A stretch of DNA of 64,000 nt from Oscillospiraceae bacterium (lineage in GTDB: Bacteria > Bacillota > Clostridia > Oscillospirales > Acutalibacteraceae). Location of the stretch: the NCBI GenBank assembly GCA_902796905.1, contig CADBQU010000024.1, forward strand, positions 37,395-101,394. Direction: 5' to 3'. The notes under the pieces are model-generated. The model did not search any database. It saw only the letters and a list, made by a program, of their open reading frames with translations, and was not told where the DNA came from. Both the position numbers and the translations under genes were made by a program. Below are positions 8,522-16,333 of the stretch, piece by piece (positions within the stretch are counted from its first letter, which is position 1; every line of letters begins with the position of its first letter).

Positions 8522-9255
8522 TTGCGGGTTCCTTTTAAAATTTCCAAAAGCTCTTTTCTTACGGCGTTTGGATTTTTTTTATTTGCGTTAAACAAATAAT
8601 AATTTTCTTTGTCTTTTAAATCGGTTAAATAATGGGCGTCGGAGCTTATAACTATATTTTTTTCTTTTAAAGAATGTTCTTCCAAGGTTTTTAAAACCGC
8701 TTCTTTACGGTTTATCTCAACGGTTTTAAAATCCATACTTTGGGGTACCGTACCCAAAACCGAAATTATACCGTTGCTTTGCCTGTCTATATGAGCGGGA
8801 TATGCCGTACCGCCGAAGCTTTCGGCTAAAGGCTTTACTTCTTCGCAGGTAACGGTTGTGGCGTTAGAAAGCAAATATTCTTCGGTTTTTACAATATTGT
8901 CGTTTTCGTCCAAAATATACTGATTACCGAAAATATCCTCTCGGTTTTTAATTAATGTACGCTTTTTATCTATATAATCGTTAAATTTTAAAGCGTTTTC
9001 CAAATGTTCAAAAATACAAATTATGTGTATGTCCTCCGCGGTGGTAAGTTCCATTCCGGCAACCGGAATTATATTGTACCTTTCCGCCGCTTTAAAAAAA
9101 GCAGGGCAGTTCCTTGCAGAGTTATGGTCGCATAAAGCTAAAATATCTATTTTGCACAAATGCGCCATACCGCAAAGGTTATTGGGGGTATTATCGTTAT
9201 CGGCGCAAGGCGAAAGCGAAGAATGGGTGTGTAAATCGTAATATAGTTTATTCAT
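8518..9255 (-). CDS. PHP-domain phosphoesterase
   Basis: 245 aa. Metal-binding PHP motifs: YDLHTHSSLSPC at the N-terminus, LALCDHNSARNCPAF, YPAHIDRQ and SSDAHYL near residue 205. The family hydrolyses phosphoesters, often of nucleotides or histidinol phosphate; the substrate here is unknown. It lies within the hydrogenase operon and its stop overlaps the next start, so its job is likely linked to that system, perhaps in turnover of a regulatory phospho-compound. Confidence 0.8.
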   Translation of the reverse strand: MNKLYYDLHTHSSLSPCADNDNTPNNLCGMAHLCKIDILALCDHNSARNCPAFFKAAERYNIIPVAGMELTTAEDIHIICIFEHLENALKFNDYIDKKRTLIKNREDIFGNQYILDENDNIVKTEEYLLSNATTVTCEEVKPLAESFGGTAYPAHIDRQSNGIISVLGTVPQSMDFKTVEINRKEAVLKTLEEHSLKEKNIVISSDAHYLTDLKDKENYYLFNANKKNPNAVRKELLEILKGTRK

Positions 9256-9283
9256 TGTATATTACCCTTTGTGGGTTGTTTTA

Positions 9284-9362
9284 GGCGGCGCCCGAAAAAA
9301 TATTTTATTTTTTCGGGGCAAAGCCTTTGGCTTTGCCGCAAACAAAAATTTGCGGCGCCGCC
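9284..9362 (-). repeat. Cloverleaf element 4
   Basis: Outer stem GGCGGCGC/GCGCCGCC. Arms on the + strand: CCCGAAAAAATA/TATTTTTTCGGG, GCAAAGCC/GGCTTTGC and CGCAAA/TTTGCG. It separates the PHP gene from the short DRTGG gene in the hydrogenase operon. Confidence 0.88.
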
Positions 9363-9394
9363 ATAATATAAACTTTAATTTTTATATCAAAAAA

Positions 9395-9724
9395 TCATTT
9401 TAAAAGCCGGCTAATTTTTATTGCCGCTTCGTATGCTGTTAAATTTGTTAAAATCAAATTTATTTGTTTTTGCTTTGCGGCGGTAAGTAAATCATCGTCC
9501 GGCGTTACGCCTTCGGCTAAAATTACAGCCGAAACATCTGCCAAAGAGGCAACCGCAGCTACATTAATGTTAGACATTATGGTTATCCATAAATCGTTTT
9601 CTTTGGCTCTTCCCATAACAAAGCTTAATAGATCTCCTATGTAGCAGCCGGTAACGGCTCGGTTTTTGTCCGCCGCATTTAATGCCGTAAAGTCTTCTTT
9701 TTGTAATAAATCCAAAACGGTCAT
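9395..9724 (-). CDS. DRTGG-domain protein (second copy)
   Basis: 109 aa from ATG at 9724, which has a GAAAGG ribosome site. The frame is open further upstream, but that stretch is cloverleaf element 5 and is not part of the protein. Seen: a small alpha/beta domain with GCYIGDLLSFVMGRA, VAAVASLADVSAVIL and a C-terminal NLILTNLTAYEAA, like the DRTGG/Hpr-kinase-N fold. DRTGG domains are thought to bind small ligands. It is a paralogue of the product of 11815-12168, and both are placed around the hydrogenase-like gene, so a shared sensory unit is likely. Confidence 0.7.
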   Translation of the reverse strand: MTVLDLLQKEDFTALNAADKNRAVTGCYIGDLLSFVMGRAKENDLWITIMSNINVAAVASLADVSAVILAEGVTPDDDLLTAAKQKQINLILTNLTAYEAAIKISRLLK

Positions 9725-9757
9725 TTTTATATTAACCTTTCTTTTTGGTTTGCCGCA

Positions 9758-9827
9758 CGCCAAGCCAAAACTTTTGTTTTGGCAAAAGCCTTCGGCTTTT
9801 GAGAAAAGCAAAGCTTTTCTCTTGGCG
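9758..9827 (-). repeat. Cloverleaf element 5
   Basis: Outer stem CGCCAAG/CTTGGCG. Arms on the + strand: CCAAAAC/GTTTTGG, CAAAAGCC/GGCTTTTG and AGAAAAGC/GCTTTTCT, each with a 3-base loop. Confidence 0.85.
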
Positions 9828-9901
9828 AGGTATTTGCTTTTGCGTATTTTATCGGTGTTTTATTTTTTTAAAGGCTTGGTTTTTATTCTTTGTTTTTGTT
9901 T

Positions 9902-11197
9902 TTATTTTTGGCTTTCGCAATTTTTATTTTCGTCTTTTAAATATATATCCAAAAGCGGACATCTTAAAGTTTTTCCGCTTTTGCTTTTTTCTTTAACTGC
10001 GTCTTCGGCAAATGCCCGGCAGTTCGGTGCACCGCAGGCACCGCAATCTATTCCCGGTAAAGAATCCCTAAGCTTTTGAATATCTCTCATCATTCTCATG
10101 GATTCCGCCATATTGTTTGAAAGTCTTGAAATAGGATCATATTCCGGTAAATTGTTAAAAAAATAGGTTTCGGGAATGTACTGCTCGTTTTTGTTTAAAA
10201 AATTTTGAGAAACCGGTAAGTATCTTCGTAAAGACTGCAATCTTGCTTTTGCAATAAACGGATTTTGCATTGCCATAACTCCGCCTACGCATCCGCCGGG
10301 ACAGGCGTTTAACTCCACAAACTCCAAAGGCGGAATATTGCCGTTTTCAATTTGGTCCAAAACCCTTATGCAGTTTTCTATTCCGTCCGCCGCCAAATAA
10401 TTTTCGTTAAATATAGCCGTAGATTCTCCGCCGGAACTTGCCCAGCCTACGCCTATCATTCCCGATTCCAGCATATAATCTAAATTTTCGTTGTTTAAAT
10501 GCTTCATTTCGTTTATAAGCAAAAAGTAAATATCGTTTATCGAAACCACAACGTCCACTTTGCTTTTATAGTCCGAAAATCCGTTTTTAACATAGCTTAC
10601 TTTAGCGGGACACGGCGAAATAAAACAAACTCCTATATCTTCGTCCGTTAATTCGGGGTGTTTTTCTTTTGCTCTTTTTCTTGCCTTTGCCGCGGCTATT
10701 TCCATTGGCGGCAAAAGCTTTAAAATATTATCGTTTAAAGACGGAAAGCGTAAGCCTATTAACCTTATTATAACAGGACAAGCCGAGCTTATTGCGGGTA
10801 TTTTTACGCCTTCGGTTTTTAAATAAAGCCTTGTGTAAGCCGATACGAACTCGGCGGCTTTGCTAACCTCGTAAACATCGTCAAATCCTATTTTTAATAA
10901 TCCGTTTAAAACGTAATCAACATCTTCCAAATTTTCAAATTGAGCGTAAAGCGTGGGTGCCGGCAATGCAATTTTATATTTAAATTTTTGCATATCTTCA
11001 AGCTTGCCCGAAACCGCTTTTTTTGCTTTGTGCGGACATTGCCTTATACATTCGCCGCAGTCTATGCATCTTTTTTGGTCTATAACCGAATGCCCGTTTT
11101 TAATTCTTATGGCTTCGGTGGGGCAATGGTGCAAACAGGTAGTACAACCGGTACATTTGCGTTCGTCCAGCAAAACCGAATGTTCGTAAACTTTCAT
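9902..11197 (-). CDS. Hydrogenase-like Fe-S protein with partial H-cluster domain (HydS-like)
   Basis: 431 aa. Domains: two ferredoxin motifs at the N-terminus (CTGCTTCLHHCPTEA and CIDCGECIRQCP, residues 15-52); an H-cluster-type domain with SSACPVIIRL in place of TSCxP, SPCPAK in place of MPCxxK, and NACPGGCVGG in place of the L3 motif; then a C-terminal Fe-S domain with CGACGAPNC. The four H-cluster cysteines are kept but the surrounding residues differ from catalytic enzymes. This matches the putative sensory or accessory hydrogenases of Clostridia. It sits between regulatory-type genes, which suggests H2 or redox sensing rather than bulk H2 turnover. That role is an inference. Confidence 0.8.
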   Translation of the reverse strand: MKVYEHSVLLDERKCTGCTTCLHHCPTEAIRIKNGHSVIDQKRCIDCGECIRQCPHKAKKAVSGKLEDMQKFKYKIALPAPTLYAQFENLEDVDYVLNGLLKIGFDDVYEVSKAAEFVSAYTRLYLKTEGVKIPAISSACPVIIRLIGLRFPSLNDNILKLLPPMEIAAAKARKRAKEKHPELTDEDIGVCFISPCPAKVSYVKNGFSDYKSKVDVVVSINDIYFLLINEMKHLNNENLDYMLESGMIGVGWASSGGESTAIFNENYLAADGIENCIRVLDQIENGNIPPLEFVELNACPGGCVGGVMAMQNPFIAKARLQSLRRYLPVSQNFLNKNEQYIPETYFFNNLPEYDPISRLSNNMAESMRMMRDIQKLRDSLPGIDCGACGAPNCRAFAEDAVKEKSKSGKTLRCPLLDIYLKDENKNCESQK

Positions 11198-11379
11198 ACT
11201 TACCCACCGCCTAAAACATTTTGATTATATAAAAACAGTTGTGTTTATATAATGTATAAAAAATATATAATATAAAAAATTATAAAATTATAAATTATAA
11301 AATATAAAAAGGTATGCACAAAAAAGTAAAGAATAAAACCGATTTAAATAAAAAACGTACAATTAAATTTGCAAAAAAA

Positions 11380-11802
11380 TTATAAATTAATTCGCATAAA
11401 AACCGTAGTTCCTACGCCCACTTCCGAAGTTATTTTCATTTCGTCCGTATATCGTTTCATATTGGGCAGCCCCATTCCGGCGCCGAACCCCAAAGAACGT
11501 ATGTTATCGGGAGCGGTGGAAAAACCCTCCTGCATGGCTTGCTCTATGTTTTTAATTCCCGGCCCGGTATCTTTTAAAACTATATCAATACAGTTCTCTT
11601 CAACCGTAACAGTGGCTTCGCCGCCGCCGGCATGAATTACCATATTAATTTCCCCCTCGTACATAGCAATAGACACCCTGCGTATTATTTCGGGAGAAAT
11701 ACCCAGCTGCCGCAAATTTTTTTTAACGTTAACCGAAGCCTGACCGGCGGAGGTAAAGTCCTCACCGTCTACATTAAAGTTAAAAACTACGTTGTTGTTC
11801 AT
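11380..11802 (-). CDS. Anti-sigma-factor-type ATP-binding protein (RsbW/SpoIIAB-like)
   Basis: 140 aa. GHKL fold: IAMYEGEINMVIHA as N-box (about residues 46-59), KDTGPGIKNIEQAM as G1 box, LGFGAGMGLPNMKRYTDEM as G2 box. The length and lack of other domains fit serine kinases of the RsbW type. Known relatives occur in bifurcating hydrogenase operons, but their target is not established. It lies 12 bp after the DRTGG gene on the same strand. Confidence 0.82.
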   Translation of the reverse strand: MNNNVVFNFNVDGEDFTSAGQASVNVKKNLRQLGISPEIIRRVSIAMYEGEINMVIHAGGGEATVTVEENCIDIVLKDTGPGIKNIEQAMQEGFSTAPDNIRSLGFGAGMGLPNMKRYTDEMKITSEVGVGTTVFMRINL

Positions 11803-11814
11803 TTTTACACTCTC

Positions 11815-12168
11815 TTATTTTTTTACCTTGTTGCCTACAAGACCGTTTGCATAAAGAATTCCGCAGGCCTCGTACATACGTTTGTCGGTTGCCATTAAAA
11901 CTATGCCGCTGTCTTTTGCCAGCTGAATCATCTGCTCGGTAGGCTCTTTGCTTCTTACAAAAACAATGCATACCATATCCATCATTTCGGCAGTTCTTAT
12001 AACCTGAGGGTTAACAAGGCCGGTAAGTAAAACCGCCTGGTCTTTTACATAAGCCAAAACGTCGCTCATCATATCGCTTCCGCAGGCAGAATAAACGTGC
12101 TTGCCCAAAAGTTCTTCGTTGCATATAACTTTAGCGTTTAAAAGCTCTTGCATAGTACAAATTTTCAT
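11815..12168 (-). CDS. DRTGG-domain protein (first copy)
   Basis: 117 aa. N-terminal MQELLNAKVICNEELLG and a central GSDMMSDVLAYVKDQAVLLTGL segment, then MVCIVFVRSKEPTEQMIQLA, typical of the DRTGG domain found in CBS- and PTA-associated proteins. Likely a ligand-binding regulatory protein. It lies between nuoE and the RsbW-like gene. A paralogue lies at 9395-9724. Confidence 0.78.
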   Translation of the reverse strand: MKICTMQELLNAKVICNEELLGKHVYSACGSDMMSDVLAYVKDQAVLLTGLVNPQVIRTAEMMDMVCIVFVRSKEPTEQMIQLAKDSGIVLMATDKRMYEACGILYANGLVGNKVKK

Positions 12169-12328
12169 ACTTTTCCCTCAGTTTCGGTAAATATAATATA
12201 AGTAGTATAAGTAAAGTGAGTAATATATTTTATTTGAATAAATATATTTTAAGTGTTTGTATTTTTATAAGTAATTGTATTGTCTAAGCCGTACAACATT
12301 AGCATTGGTATATATTACAAATCGGTTA

Positions 12329-12823
12329 TCAGTCTTTGTATTTTTCCAAAATACCGTCTATATCGTCAACGGTCAATCTTCCGTAAACATCGTCGTTAAC
12401 GGTTAAAACCGGAGCCAATCCGCAGGCGCCTATACATCTGCAGGCCTCAACCGAAAATTTTCCGTCCGCCGTGCATCCGCCGTCTTCAACTCCTAATTTT
12501 TCCAAAAGCTTTTTAAAAATATCGCCGGAGCCTTTTACATAACAGGCTGTACCCAAGCAAACGGAAATTTTGTATTTTCCTTTAGGATTAAGCGAGAAAA
12601 ACGAATAAAAAGTTGCAACGCCGTAAACTTCCTGTAACGGAATGTTTAAACCGTTTGCAACCATTCTTTGAACTTCATAAGGCAAATAACCGTAAATTTC
12701 CTGAGCTTTTTGCAATACGGGAATTAATGCGCCTTTTTCGCCTTTTTCTTCTTCAATTACTTTTAAAAGCTGTGCTTCCTGTTCTTTAGAACCGGCAAAA
12801 GGGATATTGCTTTTTGTGGACAT
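12329..12823 (-). CDS. hydC: NuoE-like [2Fe-2S] subunit of bifurcating hydrogenase
   Basis: 164 aa, the normal size for NuoE/HydC/HndA. Four cysteines bind one [2Fe-2S] cluster: CLGTACYVKG near residue 90 and CRCIGACGLAP near residue 130. The N-terminal helical part includes QEIYGYLPYEVQRMVA and VYGVATFYSFF. Electron-transfer partner of the NuoF-like subunit. It is the first gene of the operon, with an excellent AAGGAGG ribosome site, behind a long AT-rich leader that holds a two-tier inverted repeat. Confidence 0.93.
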   Translation of the reverse strand: MSTKSNIPFAGSKEQEAQLLKVIEEEKGEKGALIPVLQKAQEIYGYLPYEVQRMVANGLNIPLQEVYGVATFYSFFSLNPKGKYKISVCLGTACYVKGSGDIFKKLLEKLGVEDGGCTADGKFSVEACRCIGACGLAPVLTVNDDVYGRLTVDDIDGILEKYKD

Positions 12824-12877
12824 AGCTTTTTCCTCCTTGGAATTTTTATAAAAACAGTTGTTTTTAAATTTTAAAGG

Positions 12878-12935
12878 TATAAGATAAATTTAGTATTAAC
12901 GTTCTTTTGCAAACGTTAATACTTATTATCTTATA
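12878..12935 (-). promoter_or_regulatory. Two-tier inverted repeat in the hydrogenase operon leader
   Basis: Outer arms TATAAGATAA/TTATCTTATA and inner arms GTATTAACGTT/AACGTTAATAC, separated by about 8 bases at the centre. A candidate extended -10 (TGTTAAAAT on the minus strand, + 12946-12954) lies just upstream, so the repeat would cover the transcript start. It could be an operator or a 5' mRNA hairpin; the inner TTAACG...CGTTAA is only loosely like a Rex site. Confidence 0.5.
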
Positions 12936-12954
12936 TCTAAAGTTTATTTTAACA

Positions 12955-13182
12955 TATAAGAAAAATAAAATCTATCAAAAAGCATTTTTATAAGTGTAGA
13001 TTATTTAACCAATTTTTTGTGCAATTTATATAAAAATATGTTTTAAAATATACTATTTTAGAATAAAAAAGTATACTTTTTTAGTATATATTATCGTTTT
13101 TTGCAGGAAATAGCCATAAACGCCGAAGTTAAAAAACAAATTATATTTTATTGTATGAAATCTTTATTTTTATATTAATATG
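12955..13182. other. AT-rich gap between the divergent hydrogenase and ymfF operons
   Basis: No gene is seen. The stretch at 13048-13092 holds short palindromes around AAGTATACTT and the words TATACTATT and TTAGTATATA, which could be binding sites, but base composition alone could give them. Confidence 0.4.
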
Positions 13183-13191
13183 TGTTATAAT
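13183..13191 (+). promoter_or_regulatory. Extended -10 before cloverleaf 6a
   Basis: TGTTATAAT, an extended -10 (TGnTATAAT), ends 4 bases before the outer stem of element 6a. No good -35 is seen. The same ATAATGTTCGCAGAC string recurs at 13341, so the promoter-like box is part of the repeated unit. Confidence 0.5.
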
Positions 13192-13195
13192 GTTC

Positions 13196-13259
13196 GCAGA
13201 CAATTGATGCTTTGCATCAATTAAAAGCCTTCGGCTTTTGCAACTTTCGTTGTGTCTGC
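13196..13259 (+). repeat. Cloverleaf element 6a (tandem array)
   Basis: Outer stem GCAGACA/TGTCTGC. Arms: ATTGATGC/GCATCAAT, AAAAGCC/GGCTTTT and a short CAAC/GTTG. First of three copies in tandem upstream of ymfF. Confidence 0.85.
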
Positions 13260-13272
13260 TCCATTGAATGGC

Positions 13273-13336
13273 CAAAAGCAAAATTCTTACGAATTTTAAA
13301 ACGGCCGTTGCCGTTTTAAGCTGCGCTTTGCTTTTG
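13273..13336 (+). repeat. Cloverleaf element 6b (tandem array)
   Basis: Outer stem CAAAAGCA/TGCTTTTG. Arms: AAAATTC/GAATTTT, AAAACGGC/GCCGTTTT and a short AAGC/GCTT. Same length (64 bp) as 6a, but with unrelated arm sequences. Confidence 0.75.
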
Positions 13337-13345
13337 TGATATAAT
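13337..13345 (+). promoter_or_regulatory. Second extended -10 before cloverleaf 6c
   Basis: TGATATAAT, followed by GTTCGCAGAC as at the first copy. If both boxes work, ymfF has tandem promoters, each starting a transcript at the foot of a cloverleaf. Confidence 0.45.
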
Positions 13346-13349
13346 GTTC

Positions 13350-13415
13350 GCAGACCAAACAAAACAAAGTTTTGTTTGCAAATGCTTCGCATTTTGCAGC
13401 TTTCGCCGCGTCTGC
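13350..13415 (+). repeat. Cloverleaf element 6c (tandem array)
   Basis: Outer stem GCAGAC/GTCTGC. Arms: AAACAAAAC/GTTTTGTTT, GCAAATGC/GCATTTTGC with one bulge, and an imperfect GCAGC/GCCGC. Flank GTCTGCTCCGTTGAA repeats the 6a flank GTCTGCTCCATTGAA, so 6a and 6c are direct repeats with different arms, 154 bp apart. Confidence 0.78.
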
Positions 13416-13576
13416 TCCGTTGAAATTTAAAAATCTTTTTGCGTTGCAAAAAATGCAGCTTACGCTACCCAAAGCCTTAAAATAACGGCTGTGCCGTACG
13501 CAAACAAAGCTTTTACAGGTTTTTATTAAACCTTTTTATAAATTCATAAACTTAAAAAAATATTTCGGAGAATAAT

Positions 13577-14836
13577 ATGTGCAACAAAGAAGAAATTTTA
13601 AAAAATGTAAAAATAATATACAACAAAACCGAAAAATTCAATACCACGCGCATAGCTTTTAATTTTATTTTGCCGCTTAACGAAAAAGAAATTGCGGCAA
13701 ATGCATTGGTCCCGTATTTGTTAACCTCCTGCGGAAAAAATTATCCCGATTTTCAAAAACTTAATTTAAAGCTTTTGGATTTATACAATGCCGATATAGG
13801 CGCCGTATGCGACTTTAACGGAGACAATCAGCTTTTAAAAATTTATTGTTCGTTTTTAAACGACGAAGTTACCGAAGAAAAAAACGAAGAAAAAGCGGTT
13901 AATCTTTTGTTGGACCTTATTTTTAATCCAAGGGTTGAAAACGGTGCGTTTTTAAAAGAAGACGTAGAAAGAGAAAAACATTTAACGGCCGAAAAAATAA
14001 AAGCGTTATTTAACGAAAAACGCAAGTACGCTTTGGCGGTTACGGTTAAAGATATGTTTAAAAACGAGCCTTACGGAAATTTTGTAAGCGGCAACTTGGA
14101 AGATGTTTTGGCTTTAACGGGAGAAACGCTTTACAACGCCTACATTAATATTTTAAAGAAATCCACAATATTAATTAATGTAATAGGCAGCAAAGAGCCG
14201 GCGGGTATTAAAGAAAAAGTGCTGGAGCGTTTAAGCAAAATAGATCGCGACCCGGCAGAATTAAACGAAACAAAAACAGAAAACGGCGGAAAAGTAAACG
14301 AAATTACGGAATACGCCGAAATTGCCCAGGCAAAAATGGTTTTGGGCTTTAAAGGCGAAAAGCCGTATAATATTTTGGAAAGCGCCGCGCTTTCGTTATT
14401 TACCGATATTTTAGGCGGCGGACCGTATTCCAAATTGTTTACGGTTGTAAGAGAAAAAATGTCGCTTTGCTATTATTGCGCCGCAAGAAGCAAAAGGAGC
14501 AAAGGATATTTTACAATAGATTGCGGCGTAGACGTAGCCAATATAGAAAAAGCCAAAGCCGAAATATTAAATCAGCTGGAGCTTATAAAAAAAGGCGAAA
14601 TTTCTTTGGATGAAATTTTAAGCAGTAAAACGGCGTTAAAAGAATCGCTTTATTCTTTAAACGATTCGCAATCGGCAATAGAAAATTGGATAACCGTTAA
14701 CGAAAATTATAAACATATACCCACAAATCAAGACGTTATGGCAAGAATAGATAAAGTTAATATAAACGATATTGTAAATATAGCCAAAACCTTTAAGCTA
14801 AGCACGGTTTATTTGCTGCTTCCCAAACAGAAATAA
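13577..14836 (+). CDS. ymfF: M16 family peptidase-like protein, YmfF type
   Basis: 419 aa, two M16 (insulinase-like) halves. The zinc motif HxxEH is absent from the N-terminal half, where the segment reads ALVPYLLTSCGKNYPDF, so this is the non-catalytic partner. The C-terminal half keeps the LGGGPYSKLFTVVREKMSLCYY segment typical of the substrate-binding R/Y region. In B. subtilis the ymfF-ymfH pair is linked to modification of elongation factor EF-P; I infer the same here. It lies 33 bp before ymfH and heads the operon. Confidence 0.8.
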   Translation: MCNKEEILKNVKIIYNKTEKFNTTRIAFNFILPLNEKEIAANALVPYLLTSCGKNYPDFQKLNLKLLDLYNADIGAVCDFNGDNQLLKIYCSFLNDEVTEEKNEEKAVNLLLDLIFNPRVENGAFLKEDVEREKHLTAEKIKALFNEKRKYALAVTVKDMFKNEPYGNFVSGNLEDVLALTGETLYNAYINILKKSTILINVIGSKEPAGIKEKVLERLSKIDRDPAELNETKTENGGKVNEITEYAEIAQAKMVLGFKGEKPYNILESAALSLFTDILGGGPYSKLFTVVREKMSLCYYCAARSKRSKGYFTIDCGVDVANIEKAKAEILNQLELIKKGEISLDEILSSKTALKESLYSLNDSQSAIENWITVNENYKHIPTNQDVMARIDKVNINDIVNIAKTFKLSTVYLLLPKQK

Positions 14837-14869
14837 TTTTATTTACCGGCTTAAAAGGAGAACAAAAAA

Positions 14870-16114
14870 ATGAAATTTAAAACAACCGAAATTAACGGAA
14901 AACAATTATTGTCCTTTACACATAAATCGGGGTTGGAAGTTTTTATTTATAAAATGGAGGACTTCAGAACAACATATACTGTTTTCGGAACCCGTTACGG
15001 CTCTATAGACAACTGTTTTTCGGCCGACGGAGAAACCGTTACGGTACCTGCCGGAATAGCGCATTTTTTAGAGCATAAAATGTTTGAATGCGAAGACGGA
15101 GACGCCTTTTTAAAATTTGCAAAAACAGGTGCGTACAGCAATGCGTATACTTCGTTTGACAGAACCTGCTATTTATTTAACTCTACAAATTTGTTTGAAG
15201 AAAATTTAAAAATACTTTTAAACTTTGTAAGCGTTCCGTATTTTACAAAAGAAACGGTGGAAAAAGAGCAAGGCATAATAGGACAGGAAATAACCATGTA
15301 CGACGATATGCCGAATTGGAGAGTTTTTCATAATCTTTTAAATGCTCTTTACAAAGAACATCCCATAAAAATAGATATTCCCGGAACAAAAGAAACAATA
15401 GCAAAAATTACGGATAAGCTTTTATACAGCTGTTATAACACGTTTTATACGCCTTCGAATATGTTTTTGGTTATTTGCGGAGACGTAGATGAAAATACCG
15501 TGGCAAAAATTGCGGACCAAGAAATTTTGCAGGTAAAAAAAGAACCGGCAAAGGCAATTTTTAAAGAAGAACCCAAAAGTGTTTGTAAAAATTTTATTTC
15601 GCAAAAAATGGAAGTTTTAAAACCTTTGTTTGCAATAGGCTTTAAAGATATGGCAAATAAAACCTTAAAACAAACAACCGCAATGGATATATTGGTTAAA
15701 ATTTTGGCGGGAGAAACTTCAAATATGTACAAACGCCTTATAGACGAAAAGCTTATAGACGATGATTTTACGGCGGAATATAATTCCGGAAGAGGCTTTG
15801 CTTTTGTTTCGTTAGAAGGCGCTTCCGACAACGTAAACCGTGTTTGCGAAATAGTTTTGGACGAAATAGAGAAAGCAAAGCAAAACGGCATAAGCGAAGA
15901 AGAATTTAACACCGTAAAAAAAGGCGTTACGGGAATTATTTTAAAACAGTTTAATAATCCGGAGCAAGTGGCTTCGATGTTGGTGGATTGCGCCGTTAAA
16001 AAAGTGGATTTGGCGGAAGAGCTTAAAATTATAAAAGAAATTACATTAAAAGACGTAACCGACTGTTTGGAAGTGTTTAAAAAAGAAAACTATGCGCTTA
16101 GCATAATAGAATAA
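14870..16114 (+). CDS. ymfH: M16 family zinc peptidase, YmfH type
   Basis: 414 aa. Active inverted zinc motif HFLEH at residues 65-69, with the downstream Glu in EKEQGIIGQEITMYDD. It forms the catalytic partner of the preceding YmfF-like protein, by analogy with two-chain M16 enzymes. A strong AAAAGGAGA ribosome site precedes ATG. The gene is followed by a cloverleaf element and lgt. Confidence 0.85.
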   Translation: MKFKTTEINGKQLLSFTHKSGLEVFIYKMEDFRTTYTVFGTRYGSIDNCFSADGETVTVPAGIAHFLEHKMFECEDGDAFLKFAKTGAYSNAYTSFDRTCYLFNSTNLFEENLKILLNFVSVPYFTKETVEKEQGIIGQEITMYDDMPNWRVFHNLLNALYKEHPIKIDIPGTKETIAKITDKLLYSCYNTFYTPSNMFLVICGDVDENTVAKIADQEILQVKKEPAKAIFKEEPKSVCKNFISQKMEVLKPLFAIGFKDMANKTLKQTTAMDILVKILAGETSNMYKRLIDEKLIDDDFTAEYNSGRGFAFVSLEGASDNVNRVCEIVLDEIEKAKQNGISEEEFNTVKKGVTGIILKQFNNPEQVASMLVDCAVKKVDLAEELKIIKEITLKDVTDCLEVFKKENYALSIIE

Positions 16115-16167
16115 AAGCATAGATAAAGCATAAATACGGTTTAATAAATTAAAAATTTGGCAGCTAC

Positions 16168-16249
16168 GGCGAAAAACCCAAAACAAAACTTTTGTTTTGG
16201 GCAAAAGCCTTGGCTTTTGCAAAGCCCGCAGGGCTTTGAGTTTTTCGCC
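16168..16249 (+). repeat. Cloverleaf element 7
   Basis: Outer stem GGCGAAAAA/TTTTTCGCC. Arms: CCCAAAACAA/TTGTTTTGGG, GCAAAAGCC/GGCTTTTGC, CAAAGCCC/GGGCTTTG. It lies between ymfH and lgt on the same strand. Confidence 0.9.
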
Positions 16250-16333
16250 TTATGGTTTTTCTAAAACACAAAACATAAAAAGCAAAAAAACATAAAATTT
16301 TATAAATAAAGTATACATAAATATATAGAATGA

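Noticed and set aside
9725..9811. N-terminal extension of the second DRTGG protein
   Set aside because: The extension is encoded by cloverleaf 5; ATG at 9724 has the ribosome site.
13141..13449. 102-residue minus-strand frame over the tandem cloverleaf array
   Set aside because: It is made of inverted-repeat sequence, has no ribosome site and no protein-like features.
14527..14836. Frameshift or decay in the ymfF-like gene because HxxEH is missing
   Set aside because: The frame is intact and full length; loss of the zinc motif is normal for the YmfF member of the pair.
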